Positions 1 to 11,004 of a DNA stretch of 64,000 bases are shown here, one piece after another. The stretch is from Galerina marginata (lineage: Eukaryota > Basidiomycota > Agaricomycetes > Agaricales > Galerinaceae): the NCBI GenBank assembly GCA_023014335.1, contig JAECYW010000025.1, forward strand, positions 62,001-126,000, read 5' to 3'. Each line of letters starts with the position of its first letter. Positions within the stretch are counted from its first letter, which is position 1. The notes beneath the pieces were generated by a model. That model was not told the origin of the DNA, ran no database searches, and worked only from the letters and a program-made list of their open reading frames with translations. A program made the translations under genes and the position numbers.

Positions 1-86
1 AAGGAACAAACAAGCACATACGGAGCTTAAATTCCGAATCAACGAGGTCATGTCGCTTCAAGGGTTCAGCCATAAGAGGGAGGTAC

Positions 87-403
87 TGTCAAGATCCGAT
101 CCTAAGTCCAATCTTTCTGAAGTTTCGTTCCGATGCATCCAAGCTTCCGAACGGAAAGGTGGACATATTCCTTTCCATTCCGCATCTCGGATGTGTTGTG
201 TTTCCCACACTCATCCTCATGTTATCCGTGTGTTGGTAGGCATCAGCTCCCGAGGCTTCTTTCCGCAGCACATCTTACCGAGGTCTCCCCGAGTTTCGGA
301 GTTGCGGAGTTGGGCACAACTCCGCCCTTATATTTAAGGACTTGTAATTACGACTTAGATCTTCAGTCTGAATATTAGTTTACCTACCCGCATAACCTTG
401 ACA
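87..403 (+). repeat. LTR of an unclassified retroelement (family X)
   Basis: The segment starts TGTCAAG and ends CTTGACA, a perfect short terminal inverted repeat of LTR type, and contains a TATATTTAAGG box near position 330. A second, disrupted copy lies at 44401-44661 (its right part) and 46007-46070 (its left end, reverse complement), where a Copia-like element had inserted into it. No target duplication is visible here. Both copies continue with TCTC after the terminal CA, so internal sequence may follow instead of this being a solo LTR. Confidence 0.6.
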
Positions 404-925
404 TCTCATCGCTCTCATATATCTAAGTCGTTCACTTCCGAGACACGCCTTAGGGCGAGGTGCTGACCCTCCGGTCTCCCGACCATAAATTGGGGCACAT
501 CGTTAGGCTAGGCACAGTTCATAGCTGAGGCCAAAGCCCTGTCCGTCCGGTCCCGCGTTCCGTGTTTCCGCCGGAACTTCGGATCCTCGGAACGTCGGAC
601 TCAGTCTTAACAGCAGAGATCATTCAGTGGGTAAACAATACGAGGGACAAAATTACATCTCTTCTGAAACTCCGGTTTCCAATGACGGGCCCTCGTCCTC
701 CAAACAGCAAGTTATGCCGCTCCCGTGACCTTGACCAAAAGGCCCTCTCAAAAGTAAAGTAGATGAGGGAAAAAGAACGATGGTCAGAAATTGGAACAAC
801 CACCTTGTCGTAATATTGAAAAATCCTGAAATGATTTGCCAGAGTGCTCAAATATTTATTGATGGCCAATTATCTTGTTTAAGAAACATTACTGTTTTAC
901 AATAGTAAAATTTTTTACAGGTCTG
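404..925. other. No gene recognised
   Basis: The part at 404-620 is rich in TCCG-type sequence and could be decayed internal retroelement DNA following the LTR. I see no coding exon, structured RNA or transposon end in the rest. Confidence 0.4.
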
Positions 926-3900
926 CTACTGCTTCCCCCTTGGTATTGACCCAAGTCCATCATTTTTTTGGGTGCGTTGTTGTCCGATTTCTTTGAAATA
1001 TTGCTGGAGACCCCTTATAGTCTTCGAGACTGGTGGTTGAAAGGTCTCGGATTCTCGCCGCTTCCGGAACGAAACAAGCCAATGCTCCCGCCATGCCTTG
1101 AATGCCTTTTGTGAAATAAGAATTAAACGATAAAACCACCGTCAATCTGTTCTCACCTTCATTTGCAGGTTATTGTTATTCATCAACATTGCCTCTTCAA
1201 ACATGACAACATTGAACACAAAAGACATCTGAGACAACATGGTCAAAAGCTTCTCAATGTCGCTGTTGTCTCTGTATGAAAATAACATATCCAACAGGCT
1301 CTTATGCTTGATCATGATCAATTACAAATTAGATACACCGCTCTGAAAGTGCTGACCTTGACAAACTCTGTATTTTCTGCATCAGCTTCCCTGTTGGTGA
1401 GGTCCTCTGAATTGGTCGAAAATTGTGCATGTTTCTAATTTGGTTTTAATAGTCAGTACGTTATTTAGGCCAAATATGAATTTGAACCGTGAGTAAGGTA
1501 ACATTTCTTGGAACGTTTCTCAATGGACTGGGAGGATTTGTAGATGGGGGGATATCACTGTTTGATGGGGGAAGTAATTTAGCGTTGTGTTGGGTCAATG
1601 CTGTTGTGTGGGCTTGCAGCGACTTAAAAAGAAGAATTTGCTTGCTTGTAATACTGTCCATCAGGAATTTTTTTTAGACTGTACCTGTTTGGATGAGCTA
1701 CACTTGAGGTCCAAGCCCGAGAAATTTGTTCTTGGGGAGCCTGGATCCGTAGGTCACGCGGGCTGTAGAATGTAGAGATTTGAACCTTTGCCCGAGCCTC
1801 CGCTTCTTCCTCGGGGCCACCTCTCATTTCTTTGTTGAGGACAGTAGTAAATATCGATTTACATGCTTTGAGGAGGCTGATTTTGTTGTTTATGGCCCAG
1901 TCATAGACACCTAGCAATGTGTCATTAGTCCAGAAAATTGGCAAAGAGAAGGGTGAGAGAGATACCGTTGTGCCAATTGGAATCATTATATATCTCGTTC
2001 AAAACCTCACGATTCTGTGCCATGAGAGTTGGTGAGTTGCTTTGTCCATTTGTAAGTCATTGAAGCCATCTCTTAAGCGGAAGAGGATAATCTGTGTGAG
2101 TACAATTCTGTAGTGCGTGTCTCCTCATAGCGTCCACAAATGTGACGGTCTTGTGATTCCTCATTGCTTTTCGCCCCTTCTTTTCTTCTGCTACACTATC
2201 TGCAATGCATGCAAATTGGTTGAGGTCTAACAACATCGCAACACTAGCCCAGTTAGGTGGGAGTTCATAGTTACTTTGGTCGATGGTTATCACCAGGACA
2301 CTTCCGTCCACAGTCAACGAAGGTTGCAATCTAGCCACCCATTTTGAGGACTTTGGTATTTGGTTATAACTGTACATGAGAGGAGGATTCTGCAGCCACC
2401 AGCTTTCTTCCAAGTGCTCAATGTCTGATGGAGTCATAGAATGAACTTTGGCTGGTTGAAAATAAGTGTCAGATTTCCGGTGTTGGCCGTGCCTAGCCCT
2501 TTTTCGGTGTAAATTGTAATAACGTAAGCATTGCGTCAGTGCCTCAGCATGTGTAAACTTATAGTGTAGAGGTCAGATTCATAGACTGTTGACTGTGTCG
2601 CCCACAGAAGCAGTAATTCACAAACCATGTGGGACAATACATAAGGTTACCTGTCATTTGTAAAAGCCTCAATGCTTGATAAATCTCCCTGCATGTCCAC
2701 TATATCTTCTCATACAATTTAGGAGCAATTACTTCACCTAAATAAAGACCTGGCGTCTTGTTGGCCCCGCTCTCTTAAAGAGTCTTTTGATAAGAACACA
2801 AAGTTTTTATTGTAGGTTTCAATGGCTAAATTGATTGTTTCTATACACAGTAACGTACAATGAAAAATGCGCTAAAGTTGTTGGATTAGCAAAAACCCCC
2901 TACTTACGCCACCTGTAAGCTCGCCCTCCTTGGCCCTTTCAACCGATGATCCAGGTGTACTACTACTTTTCCTCATACCCCGCCAACGGCTACCTTACCA
3001 CTTTCATGCCTTTTCTACTGTCTCTCCACACCATATAATTTCAATATCTTCTGACCGTCTTACTGTAAAAAGTGTTGTCTATTGTGACCTGGCATTTATA
3101 TTCTGGTTATTCGTGCACCATCGTAGCTCTAACTATACATGTGTCCAAAGCACTCTACCTCAGTGCAGCGGTACTCGGGCAGAGCTTGATAATTGATATG
3201 CGCTTGAGGTTGCTTTGGTTTTGTAAATCACGGGTGTTTTGTTCCTGAAAGTTATTTGTTATATTTTCCAGGAGCTATGGAGGGGAGGGTAGCAGCATGT
3301 TAGACTAGCATGCAGACGACATTCCACATCGTTGAATGATTGCAAGGCCGTATTCACCCAAGGACTAGAGTCGGCTTGTGATGAAAACCTTTCAAAGACT
3401 TAAATAAATAGACATTTCCTCATGCTGCCAGGATGTGGTATGTAGTTCTCGAATTCGGAGTGACTCAAAATCTATGGGGGGAAAAGCAGCAGTGAAGGTG
3501 GGTTCTATGCAAGAAGAAGAGGGCGTGTGTCTTGAATTACTAGGAATAGTACGAGGGAGGGCAGTAGGATGGTGGTGAACAAGGAGGAAGATGGTGGAGT
3601 TCGGACTTGGGAGGTATTTTCAACGTCAATGATCTCCTGGTTTCGTTTCCGTATGTGGAATCAAAATTCATGTGATCCGAGTTTTGTTTCCGTATTTGGA
3701 ACCAAAACGGAACTATGTTGGTGATTTGCTGACCAATCTGATCACCGGCGCCTCATGTCATAAAACAGAGGCTGCCTGGCGACCTGGCGCTGGATTTGGT
3801 GGTCTTAAAGTATTTCTTCCCTTCCAAAACACACATATTGCTTTTTTACCTACCTTCCTTTGATGATCAGCTTTGGTGACTTCAAGGGCCTGGGGACATG

Positions 3901-4102
3901 TTTACGTTAACAAAACAATTAGAAATAGGACCGTTTCACCAACTATACTGAAAACAGCAATAAGTACTCAGACAGCTCTTCAAAGCTTCAAAGCTCATCC
4001 TACGTTTACCCACCTGAATTTAAGAGTCTAGCCTTCTGCAAATTCGACTAGATGTAATTTCAACTTCGAAATAGCCATTCCGACAGTAACACTAAGCGAC
4101 GA
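926..4102 (-). CDS. Unrecognised multi-exon fungal gene
   Basis: I do not recognise the product. Coding-like exons on the minus strand can be chained by splice signals. A possible start at 4102 opens MAWNLPSSLSV, with an in-frame TAG before its donor. A small exon lies near 3890-3855 and ends at a GTAGGT donor. A large exon at about 2560-2057 includes the segment NPPLMYSYNQIPKSSKW. A GTATCT...GCTAG intron ends near 1912, followed by an exon at about 1911-1715 with an acidic run (GGPEEEAEARA), an exon at about 1628-1480, one at about 1320-1160 (DIEKLLTMLSQMSFVFNVVM) and a terminal exon ending at stop 926-928 (RTQKNDGLGSIPRGKQ). A TAG also interrupts the frame near 2700. Two in-frame stops suggest partial decay or wrong splice choices. 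The upstream exons are the least certain. Confidence 0.4.
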
Positions 4103-4222
4103 TGGTAAATTCCAGGCCATGATGAGAATGGGGTCTCGAATTGGTATCGTAAATGTTGAGAAAGGTCATTCAATGCTTTTTAAGCTAGTTCACTATGCCC
4201 AACTCCAAAATGGTTGCTTGTC

Positions 4223-5105
4223 TCATCGGGTGTACACTTTATGCTCATATTCATCAATAGCCCAACGATTTGGCTGCATCGGTTTGCTCAAACGAGATAT
4301 GGCACGCCTTGCAAAATCTTGACAATCGCCTTGAAGTGCAATTGAAAAGTAAGGATCCCACCTCTTGCTGGGTTTGGCCAGATCAATATAAACAGTGTTT
4401 CCACCTTGCTCCAACATGGTTGTTGCAAAATGTTTGACAATGTCCTGTACTGCTGGAATATTAAGTGATGTTCTGACAACCAACAATACCTCGCTGCTTC
4501 CTGTTCTGGCAATATCAGCATTAATGATTTGGACAAATTCGCCTGAAGATTGCTCGTCGTACAGCAGAATTGCGGGCCGCATATAACCAATAGATTGAGG
4601 TCTAAGTGCACCGTTGGTCTGTTCTCTTGGTGTATCACAACAATTTGGACATTGTGGTAGCATCCCTGAACTAAAAGTTTCGAAATGAGTCTCCAACAGA
4701 TCCTCATAGGCGCAATGTACAATTCCGGAGTAAACCCGGCCTTTTCTTCCAAAAAGTCAATATTTTGACTATACAATCGGCGGAGGAGCTTTCTTTCGCA
4801 AAGAATTGCTAAAAACTGATGGAATTCTGTTGCGTTCGAAGCTGTCAACCTTTGAGCCATCTTGGCAATAAACTGACAATGTTTCCGACGAAGATTGACA
4901 TCCTAAGGGTAGAATGAGGCTCCAAAGGCATCTCCCACAATTGATTTAGACTCACATTTAAGGCACTAAGACACATCAACTCCTGAGTCTGTGAATGTTT
5001 GCCTTTTTCTACGTATATCCCACCGTCTTTACAAAAAGGTGGAATGTATCCATATCTGATGCTTGCAGTTTATGGGTAGTTCTTTGTTCTCCTGTTTGCG
5101 AGAAG
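4223..5105 (-). pseudogene. Sirtuin-like (SIR2 family) gene, degenerate
   Basis: Sirtuins are NAD-dependent protein deacylases. The order of motifs fits the family. Near 5000 a KDGGIYVEKGKH stretch follows the position of the usual GIPDFR motif. A GTGAGT...CCTTAG intron ends near 4906. The next exon reads FIAKMAQRLTASNATEFHQF and then LRRLYSQNIDFLEEKAG, with the QNID motif. After a one-base frame change come VHCAYEDLLETHF, CPNC, a GYMRPAILLYDEQ stretch and VRTSLNIPAVQDIVKHFA. Two key elements are missing. The GAGIS part of the NAD loop is not recognisable (TASIR lies in its place after a stop), and the segment that should carry the catalytic LHG histidine is deleted exactly where the frame changes. 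I infer a decayed or non-catalytic copy. Confidence 0.6.
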
Positions 5106-5615
5106 TTGACATCCGTGGTCTTCTTTACTTTTTGTGCTAAAAATGTTCGTAGCTCTCTCTAAGGACTCAGCCTTTTGAATTGGGTAAAATATACAGACAC
5201 AAATAAGGTTCCGCACTAGCCACGTTGCAAGGCCGCGTGCTTCACTGCTCTGAAAGGTTTTCTCTAAATACCAATAGCAAGAGTGTAAAATGGTTGTCAA
5301 AGCTGTGTGAAAGTTTGCGGGATCACTTGTGTTAAAATTGTTACACTATCAAGGTCTTGTCAAGGTCACCACAGGCGTCTGTTTTGACAAAATGCCCTCA
5401 AATCCCCCAAAAAAGAGATGGTTGACTTAAAACCTTCGCACCATCTTCAATATTCTTTCCACAAAACGGGCCACTCTGCTCGACAAAACGCATGCTGCCT
5501 GTTTTTTTTTTTTTTTTTGAGTCCATGAAAAATTGTACAGACCGGTCCTGAAAATGCGTGAAGATGCGTGAGGAAACATTTTTTCTTATACAGATAACCC
5601 AGAAAGACGTAAATA
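5106..5615. other. No gene recognised; poly-T tract
   Basis: A minus-strand open stretch at 5300-5070 is in frame with the start of the sirtuin-like exons but shows no sirtuin motif of its own. A run of 18 T lies near 5501-5518. Nothing else can be supported. Confidence 0.3.
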
Positions 5616-5886
5616 GGGACGGTCAGAGTAACCGATTCTGGGTCCGATTCCAAATTCAATTCATGTCTCGATTCTGAAAAGACTTTTGCCATCAAAATCA
5701 TGGGAGAATCAGGAATTTGATTTTATCCCATGCAAAATGGCGGGGAATCAGAGCAGAATCGCCTTAAAATTCCCTCCGGAGGAGATTCGTGCACAAGAAT
5801 CTGATTTTGAGTCGTGATTCTTGTCTCAGAATTGGTTTTAAAATCGTCCCATGAATCGGTCTATAATCGTTTACTCTGACCGTCCC
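5616..5886. mobile_element. Tc1/mariner-like MITE, 271 bp
   Basis: The ends are inverted copies of GGGACGGTCAGAGTAA (with CGATT close behind), and the element is flanked on both sides by TA (5614-5615 and 5887-5888). The inside is AATC/GATT-rich and has no coding capacity. A TA duplication is the classical mark of Tc1/mariner-type transposition; membership is inferred from that and the short ends, since no transposase is present. Confidence 0.75.
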
Positions 5887-6146
5887 TAATGTATGTAGTC
5901 AGTCTATAATTTCCTTGACCTCTTTATGCCGCAAGCAAGTCCAAAATAGATGATTGCTGAGCGGCTGCCGTCAATTATGATTACATTACAACAATTTCCG
6001 AATATTTATTAATAAAGATGATTCTCTCCTCCTTTTACGATGTGGAGCTTTACCCAATTTTCTTTAACTCAAGAAATAGAAAGCAAATGGGGTAGGAACT
6101 AACCATCATCGCACTGTCCTTGCTTACTTCTGAATAAGATTCGCTC

Positions 6147-6292
6147 TAACTCGACATTGTACTTTCATTGTCGTCCTCTTTGTCTGAGTCGTCGTCACCC
6201 TCAGGTATAGGGATCAAGTTGATGACAGACAACTGCTGGGCCAACGAGGTACCGTCCATGTCTTGGGACAGATTCAAGTCTTTTAAATAATC
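6147..6292 (-). CDS. Terminal acidic exon, probably of the JmjC-like gene
   Basis: After a TTAAAAG acceptor the minus strand reads DLNLSQDMDGTSLAQQLSV and then a serine/aspartate-rich tail ending ESTMSS and a stop at 6147-6149. An acidic C-terminus fits the upstream JmjC-like gene, but no good donor was found between that gene's last large exon and this one, so the link is an inference. Confidence 0.4.
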
Positions 6293-6418
6293 TGATAAAC
6301 ATATTAGATATTGAGCATATCACTGAGAACAAGTTCGAATGACAGATCCATATTATTTTTCTTGTTGCACTCAGTTCAAATTGATATGTCATATTCGGTG
6401 TCGAGTTGGAAGAAGTAA

Positions 6419-7015
6419 GAGCCTGTTCAGTACAGATCAGTTTCGGGTCCAGTTCGGATTTCAGTTCCAGTTCGGTTGGTGGGTGACTTTATGTAATGCG
6501 ATCAATGTTCGGCAAAGAGAGCCTGAACCCGGCTGATGGAACCAAACAACGATCAAACATACAGCCGCCTTCAGCACCTGTGGTCCAGAGAATGTTTTAA
6601 CCTCGTAGACTTCGCTCAAAGTGACGAATTACTTTATAATGGGAGAACATATGTCCTTAAGGAGGATTTGGCAGTTTTCACGACAATTACAGTACATATT
6701 TTGTGTTGTAGTCAGCTCTCCAAGGTTGAAAGCAAACTCAGCAACAAATGGGACTGTTATAGCTATATTTCCGGGAAATATTTCTTCAGAGTAGTCACAG
6801 TTTACTCCTATCGCATAACAGGTATTGTATCTAGAGAATAAAACTTGATTTTGAGCATGGACAAAGATGGAACACTCGGCGCAGACCGGCACAATCGAAG
6901 TCCGAATGATTTGATCACGACGACTGATGGCGTCACGCCGCACATGATCCTAGTCACACTGAACTTCAACTGAAATCCGAACTGGACCCGAAACTGAGCA
7001 GTACTGAACAGGCTC
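6419..7015. mobile_element. PIF/Harbinger-like MITE, 597 bp
   Basis: The ends are inverted repeats starting GAGCCTGTTCAGTAC, followed by near-identical GTTTCGGGTCCAGTTCGG on both sides. The flanks are TAA at 6416-6418 and TAA at 7016-7018. A 3-bp TAA/TTA duplication is characteristic of PIF/Harbinger elements. It has no transposase. It inserted in the last part of the large 3' exon of the JmjC-like gene, and the target base plus its own end create a TAG stop (7015-7017). Confidence 0.8.
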
Positions 7016-9046
7016 TAAGGATGGGGGTTCAGATAGCCCTGCTGATAATAAAACCTACCCTGCCTCTCCCATTCTGGCCAAAATGCAGTGTCGGTATGAA
7101 ACAAGGCAATAATGCCTTCCTTCAGAGCGTCCAGAGTACATTTGGGGGTCGCCTTCATCTCCTCCACTAGGCCACGTTTATGATGTAGCATTGCTCTGGT
7201 TTGTTGAACAATGAAATGGGTGTAAATTGGTCGGAACTTGACTTCATGGCCAGATATCACAACTTTTAATGACGCGTCCAGGAAGTTAACGATTTCCTGA
7301 GCTTCCCTGCAAGACATTGTCAGGTAGTCCACTTTAGCTTCTAACAATGTGTCATTGTAGATTGAAAGGTGTAAAGCGGGAGAAAGTATCACCAAATTGA
7401 GAAGCGCCAGGAGATTGCCAAGCTCCCTTAAATTTGTTATGTCAGGAACATGGTAGAGAAGATCTGTATCGTTTCAGAACGCGAACGATGAAAAGTATAA
7501 AGAGTGCTTACTGTCTTCCTTTTGTCCCAGGACAAGGTGAGAGTGATAAAAGGTAATCAAACAATGAATCACCTCCCATGTGTCCATTAAGGAGGTGGAA
7601 TACATCTCATCCAAAAAGGCCGTGATCAATCCCTGGACAGAGGGTTGGAAGTTTGAAAGACTGATCATGTTTCCAGCAAAACAAACTGAGTTTTCGAGGT
7701 GGAGGATCGTGATCGGGGTAAGTGCTTTCACAAGTCTTTATTTATTCAAATCAGATGCAGAAATACCATCAAAGTTAAAAATTTCTTACATTGTTGAGCC
7801 AGGTACGAGGGGAACTGCTTCTAGCCTTGGGGGTTCAGAGTCATGGGTTTCATTGGGCTCAGAATGTGATGGGAGGAAAACAACACTTTTTCCAACTTCG
7901 CTGTGGATATAGCTTGCAGCGCCTGCGTGGGGTGTGGGAATTATTTGGAAGGAGTGCTTTAGTCCAGAGGTTGACCACCGAAATCCTTTGGGATACGGCG
8001 GTTTTTCACAGAGATATCTCCCAGCCGTCACCTTAAATGTGACAACATCAGTTGCGACTGCCATTGGGGGGCTATACTCATCGCAACTAGGGAGGGAAGG
8101 AAAATGTAGGATTGACCCATCTACCTGTTTGGCGTGCTTCAAAAAATCGCAAATTGTGGTGTGGGTCCCCTGCATTGCAGTAGAATGATCTGAATTTGAA
8201 ACGCAAATATCATGAAACAAGTAGTTTAGAACACAATGCTGGTACTTACTATGCATGGTAAAAGGGCGATACGAGCTGCCGACAATCTCTAAGAGAAACT
8301 CTGAATTAAAGTGCTTACGCTTGTCGACTGCACCACTGATGAGTACGTGACTCTCGCGGAACAGCGTCTGAACCGCTTTAGGATCATTTTTGGCAGCTTC
8401 TTCTGTCAGTAGTCGAATGCAAGAATTATTAGGGTCAGTTTTACTGGCATCCTTCCTTTGTACGTCCTCTAACACTACTATTGAGTTACTGACGGCACAT
8501 GTAGAATTCAAGAACACACCTTCTCCATCCTTGTTTCCCACTGGCCCTTCTAGTGTCTTGTTGCCGGGTTTTGCTGACGTTCCTAAGTACAAGACGATAT
8601 CAAACTAAAATCTTTATAGAAGAAGCACCAAATGTAGCATACCAGGTTTCTGAGTTTGCCCCTGGCTGGACACTGGGACTTTGAGTACAGAATCGCCTGT
8701 TTTCTTCGATGGGCCGGTCTTTGCCGACTCGGATGCACTCTTCTCCGACAAATGTGCCTTCTCTGAGGCGCCTGCATTTAATGTGATTAGGGTTGTACAA
8801 CATACAAAACTTCACAAGTCTTACTAGATCAATTCCCGCCGGGGTGGACATTAGGCCCAGGCGTATTTTTAGCCTGCTTTTGGCTGGATGTTGAAGATCT
8901 GGGCCTTCGTCACCGACCTTCGGTGATGTGTCTGTGTATAATATTAGAAACTTAAAGTCTTAGGAAGTGTCTCAACAAATCACATACCAGGCTTCTTTTT
9001 GTTCAGATAGATTGTCTTATTGTTGACGTCCTTCATAACCATGTCC
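7015..9046 (-). CDS. JmjC-like domain protein, truncated by a MITE
   Basis: This resembles a large agaricomycete family with a JmjC-like double-stranded beta-helix fold; JmjC proteins are 2-oxoglutarate/Fe(II) oxygenases, but I infer no substrate. The gene probably opens near 9046 (MVMKDVNNKTIYL). Small Ser/Lys-rich exons follow at about 8934-8850 and 8775-8644. The main exon region is 8610-7789, with an in-frame intron near 8254-8190, and contains LPSCDEYSPPMAVATDVV, then RWSTSGLKHSFQIIPTPHAG and SYIHSEVGKSVVFLPS. After a GTAAGA intron, 7731-7495 has HLENSVCFAGNMISLS and a GTAAGC donor. The last exon, about 7471-7015, reads LLYHVPDITNLRELGNLLAL. The HxD metal motif appears as HAG, so the Asp is missing. 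Without the MITE the frame would run about a dozen residues further. Exon ends are approximate, and the N-terminal phase was not fully resolved. Confidence 0.6.
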
Positions 9047-9330
9047 ACTAAAACGACTATCAAGCTCTAATGGCAATCACGGGGTGTGAGAACACACTTT
9101 TTTGTCTGGCTTGCCCATTTGGTGGTCCTTGAATCTTAAATGTCTCATTTTCAGCTTCAGATGACCCTCCTGAATTTAATATGATTAGATTAAAGCTTCA
9201 ATAAGAGGTTTCAAATGTTGCGTACCAGGTTTTTAAGCTCGTGTTTGGCTAGTCATTGGAATTTGGACTTTGGGTGCAGAATCGCCTGTCTTTGCCGATT
9301 CGCCTGCATCTAATATGATTAGGAAAGTAT
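8644..9330 (-). repeat. Tandemly duplicated exon-intron units at the 5' part of the JmjC-like gene
   Basis: The exon at about 8775-8644 (ESAKTGPSKKTGDSVLKVP) and its flanking introns recur at about 9315-9222 (ESAKTGDSAPKVQIP). Both have the same acceptor context (ATTAAATGCAG or ATTAGATGCAG) and the same CCTGGTA donor. The upstream copy has an in-frame TAA before the donor, so it looks non-functional. A further Ser/Lys exon at about 9170-9108 sits between them. Confidence 0.55.
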
Positions 9331-9763
9331 AATATACAAAGCTTCATAAATATTACTAGATTTATTTCCGCCCCGCTGAGTGTCGTTTCACCTTATGCTG
9401 GCAGTATCATATATCATAGACTGCAATAACCCAGACATATGTTATACATCCAAAGCGGGTTTGGCCACTACTGCCTAAAGGCAGTCCCTATGTATCACGT
9501 CCCTCTATAGTGGTTGGGGCTGCTGGGGGGGTGTATATGGGTGCTCTAGGGTGCGGGGCACAGTAAATACATATAAACAATGCTCCCAATGATGTCGGGC
9601 ACTGTATAATGGGTGCTGCTCATCATTTGGGCGCTCCAGGGCGCCTTTAGGCGCGGGAATAAATCATCCAGGGTCTTCAAATATTGATGGACATTAATTT
9701 TGGCTGCTGCTCATCATTGGGGGCGGTTTTTGGGGGAAAAAGCGCCAGGGGGTGTATTTTGGT

Positions 9764-9920
9764 ACCCACATTCCATCTGGGATGTTGGTCACCCCGTCGG
9801 GGGGGCGGAATGGGGCGTAAAAAAAATGTAACGGATGCCAGAAGTCCCGCCGGGGTCCTAGTTCCATTTTCGGACGCGTTCCGCGCCTTTTTGGTAGCTG
9901 TTGCCACCGCCATAAAAATA
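9764..9920 (+). repeat. Dispersed repeat, CpG-rich copy
   Basis: About 157 bp match the segment at 47957-48113. The copies differ chiefly where this one has CG and the other TG or CA. Function and boundaries are unknown; the similarity may extend beyond the core quoted. Confidence 0.7.
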
Positions 9921-10508
9921 GATCCCCTCGGTTTTCGTGCAATATTGGCTGCATTTTTTCCCTCCCCTCGTGTATTAATACATCGTTAAGAAGTACTTGT
10001 AAATGCGAACCCAATGATATAATTTTTATTCCGACAAACGGCCTAGAAAGGGCTCAGCCGACGGGCGGTGCTTACAGGCACCATAGGATGAGTTTATAAA
10101 TAGATCCTACCAAAATGCCTACCGTTTTTGCCCTACACTGGGCTCAGCTTATTGCTCCCTTTACTTTTATATGCACTACCATAATCACAAGAAAAATCCG
10201 AAGGTAACAGTACCAATTTTATAGCTACAACCCCAGGGGGTGGCCTGATTATTCCCTCGGGACTTATTTGAGCGGGTAGATAGAATATCGAATTATATTC
10301 ACGAAAGTTCTACTATTACTTGGTATTAAGATTACATAGTATGGCGGTACTTACTAAATGATGCAGAAAGAACAGCATCTGCGCCTGCAGCCTGCCCTTT
10401 ACCTTCCACTGACTCGGGAAGTAGACCCCTTGCGATGTCCACAATGGCTCATGTCTCCCACCAAGCCTCCATTGGTATCCCTCTGCAAAGTCGCATTCAT
10501 GCCGTCAG
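9921..10508. other. No clear gene; possible first exon of a minus-strand gene next to the chromovirus
   Basis: On the minus strand, 10498-10402 reads openly from MNATLQRDTNGGL to a GTAAAG donor and could be an upstream exon of the JmjC-like gene. This is only suggestive. The chromovirus inserted directly upstream of it (GTCAG duplication at 10504-10508). The rest shows nothing recognisable. Confidence 0.25.
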
Positions 10509-11004
10509 TGTAAGGGCAACCGCAGGTCGGAACGCCGGAGACTGGAAGTCAGGCGACGTTAGTGAGACTAGCAGGGGATCCAAAGCTTAGTTTATTAAGA
10601 AGTAAATAAACTAACAGCTAACTCACCTAGCAGGGGATCCAAAGAGGAAAGGATGGGGATCCCACTGCAGGTGAGCCGTATAAATACTGTGCTAAGTCCA
10701 AATGTGGTACGATGTAAATAATAAAATAATAAATAAAATGGTCTGATGGCAGATAATGTGTTCCGAGGCCCGGGTGCAGTGAGGGAACTCGGAAAGCAGA
10801 AGGTTGCGGACATTATTCCGGCGGAACGTGGAGCGGAAGCGGAATGGTAGGCGGAATGGTGCAAATCCATCTTTTTACCATATAAGGTGAAAAGATGGAT
10901 TCACGTGACTTTATGGGCGTCGATGCGGCGGAATGTAGAGTGGGCTCGGAATAGGAGCCGGAGTGGAAGTAAGCGCGGAAGCTCGGAACGAGGTTCCCCT
11001 TACA
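10509..11004 (-). repeat. 3' LTR of Ty3/gypsy chromovirus (496 bp)
   Basis: On the element strand it begins TGTAAGGGGAACC and ends GCCCTTACA. It is the same length as the partner LTR at 16255-16750, with about four base differences seen by eye. A polypurine tract (GGAGGGGGGGG) lies just upstream on the minus strand near 11010-11022. The outer flank is GTCAG. Confidence 0.9.
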
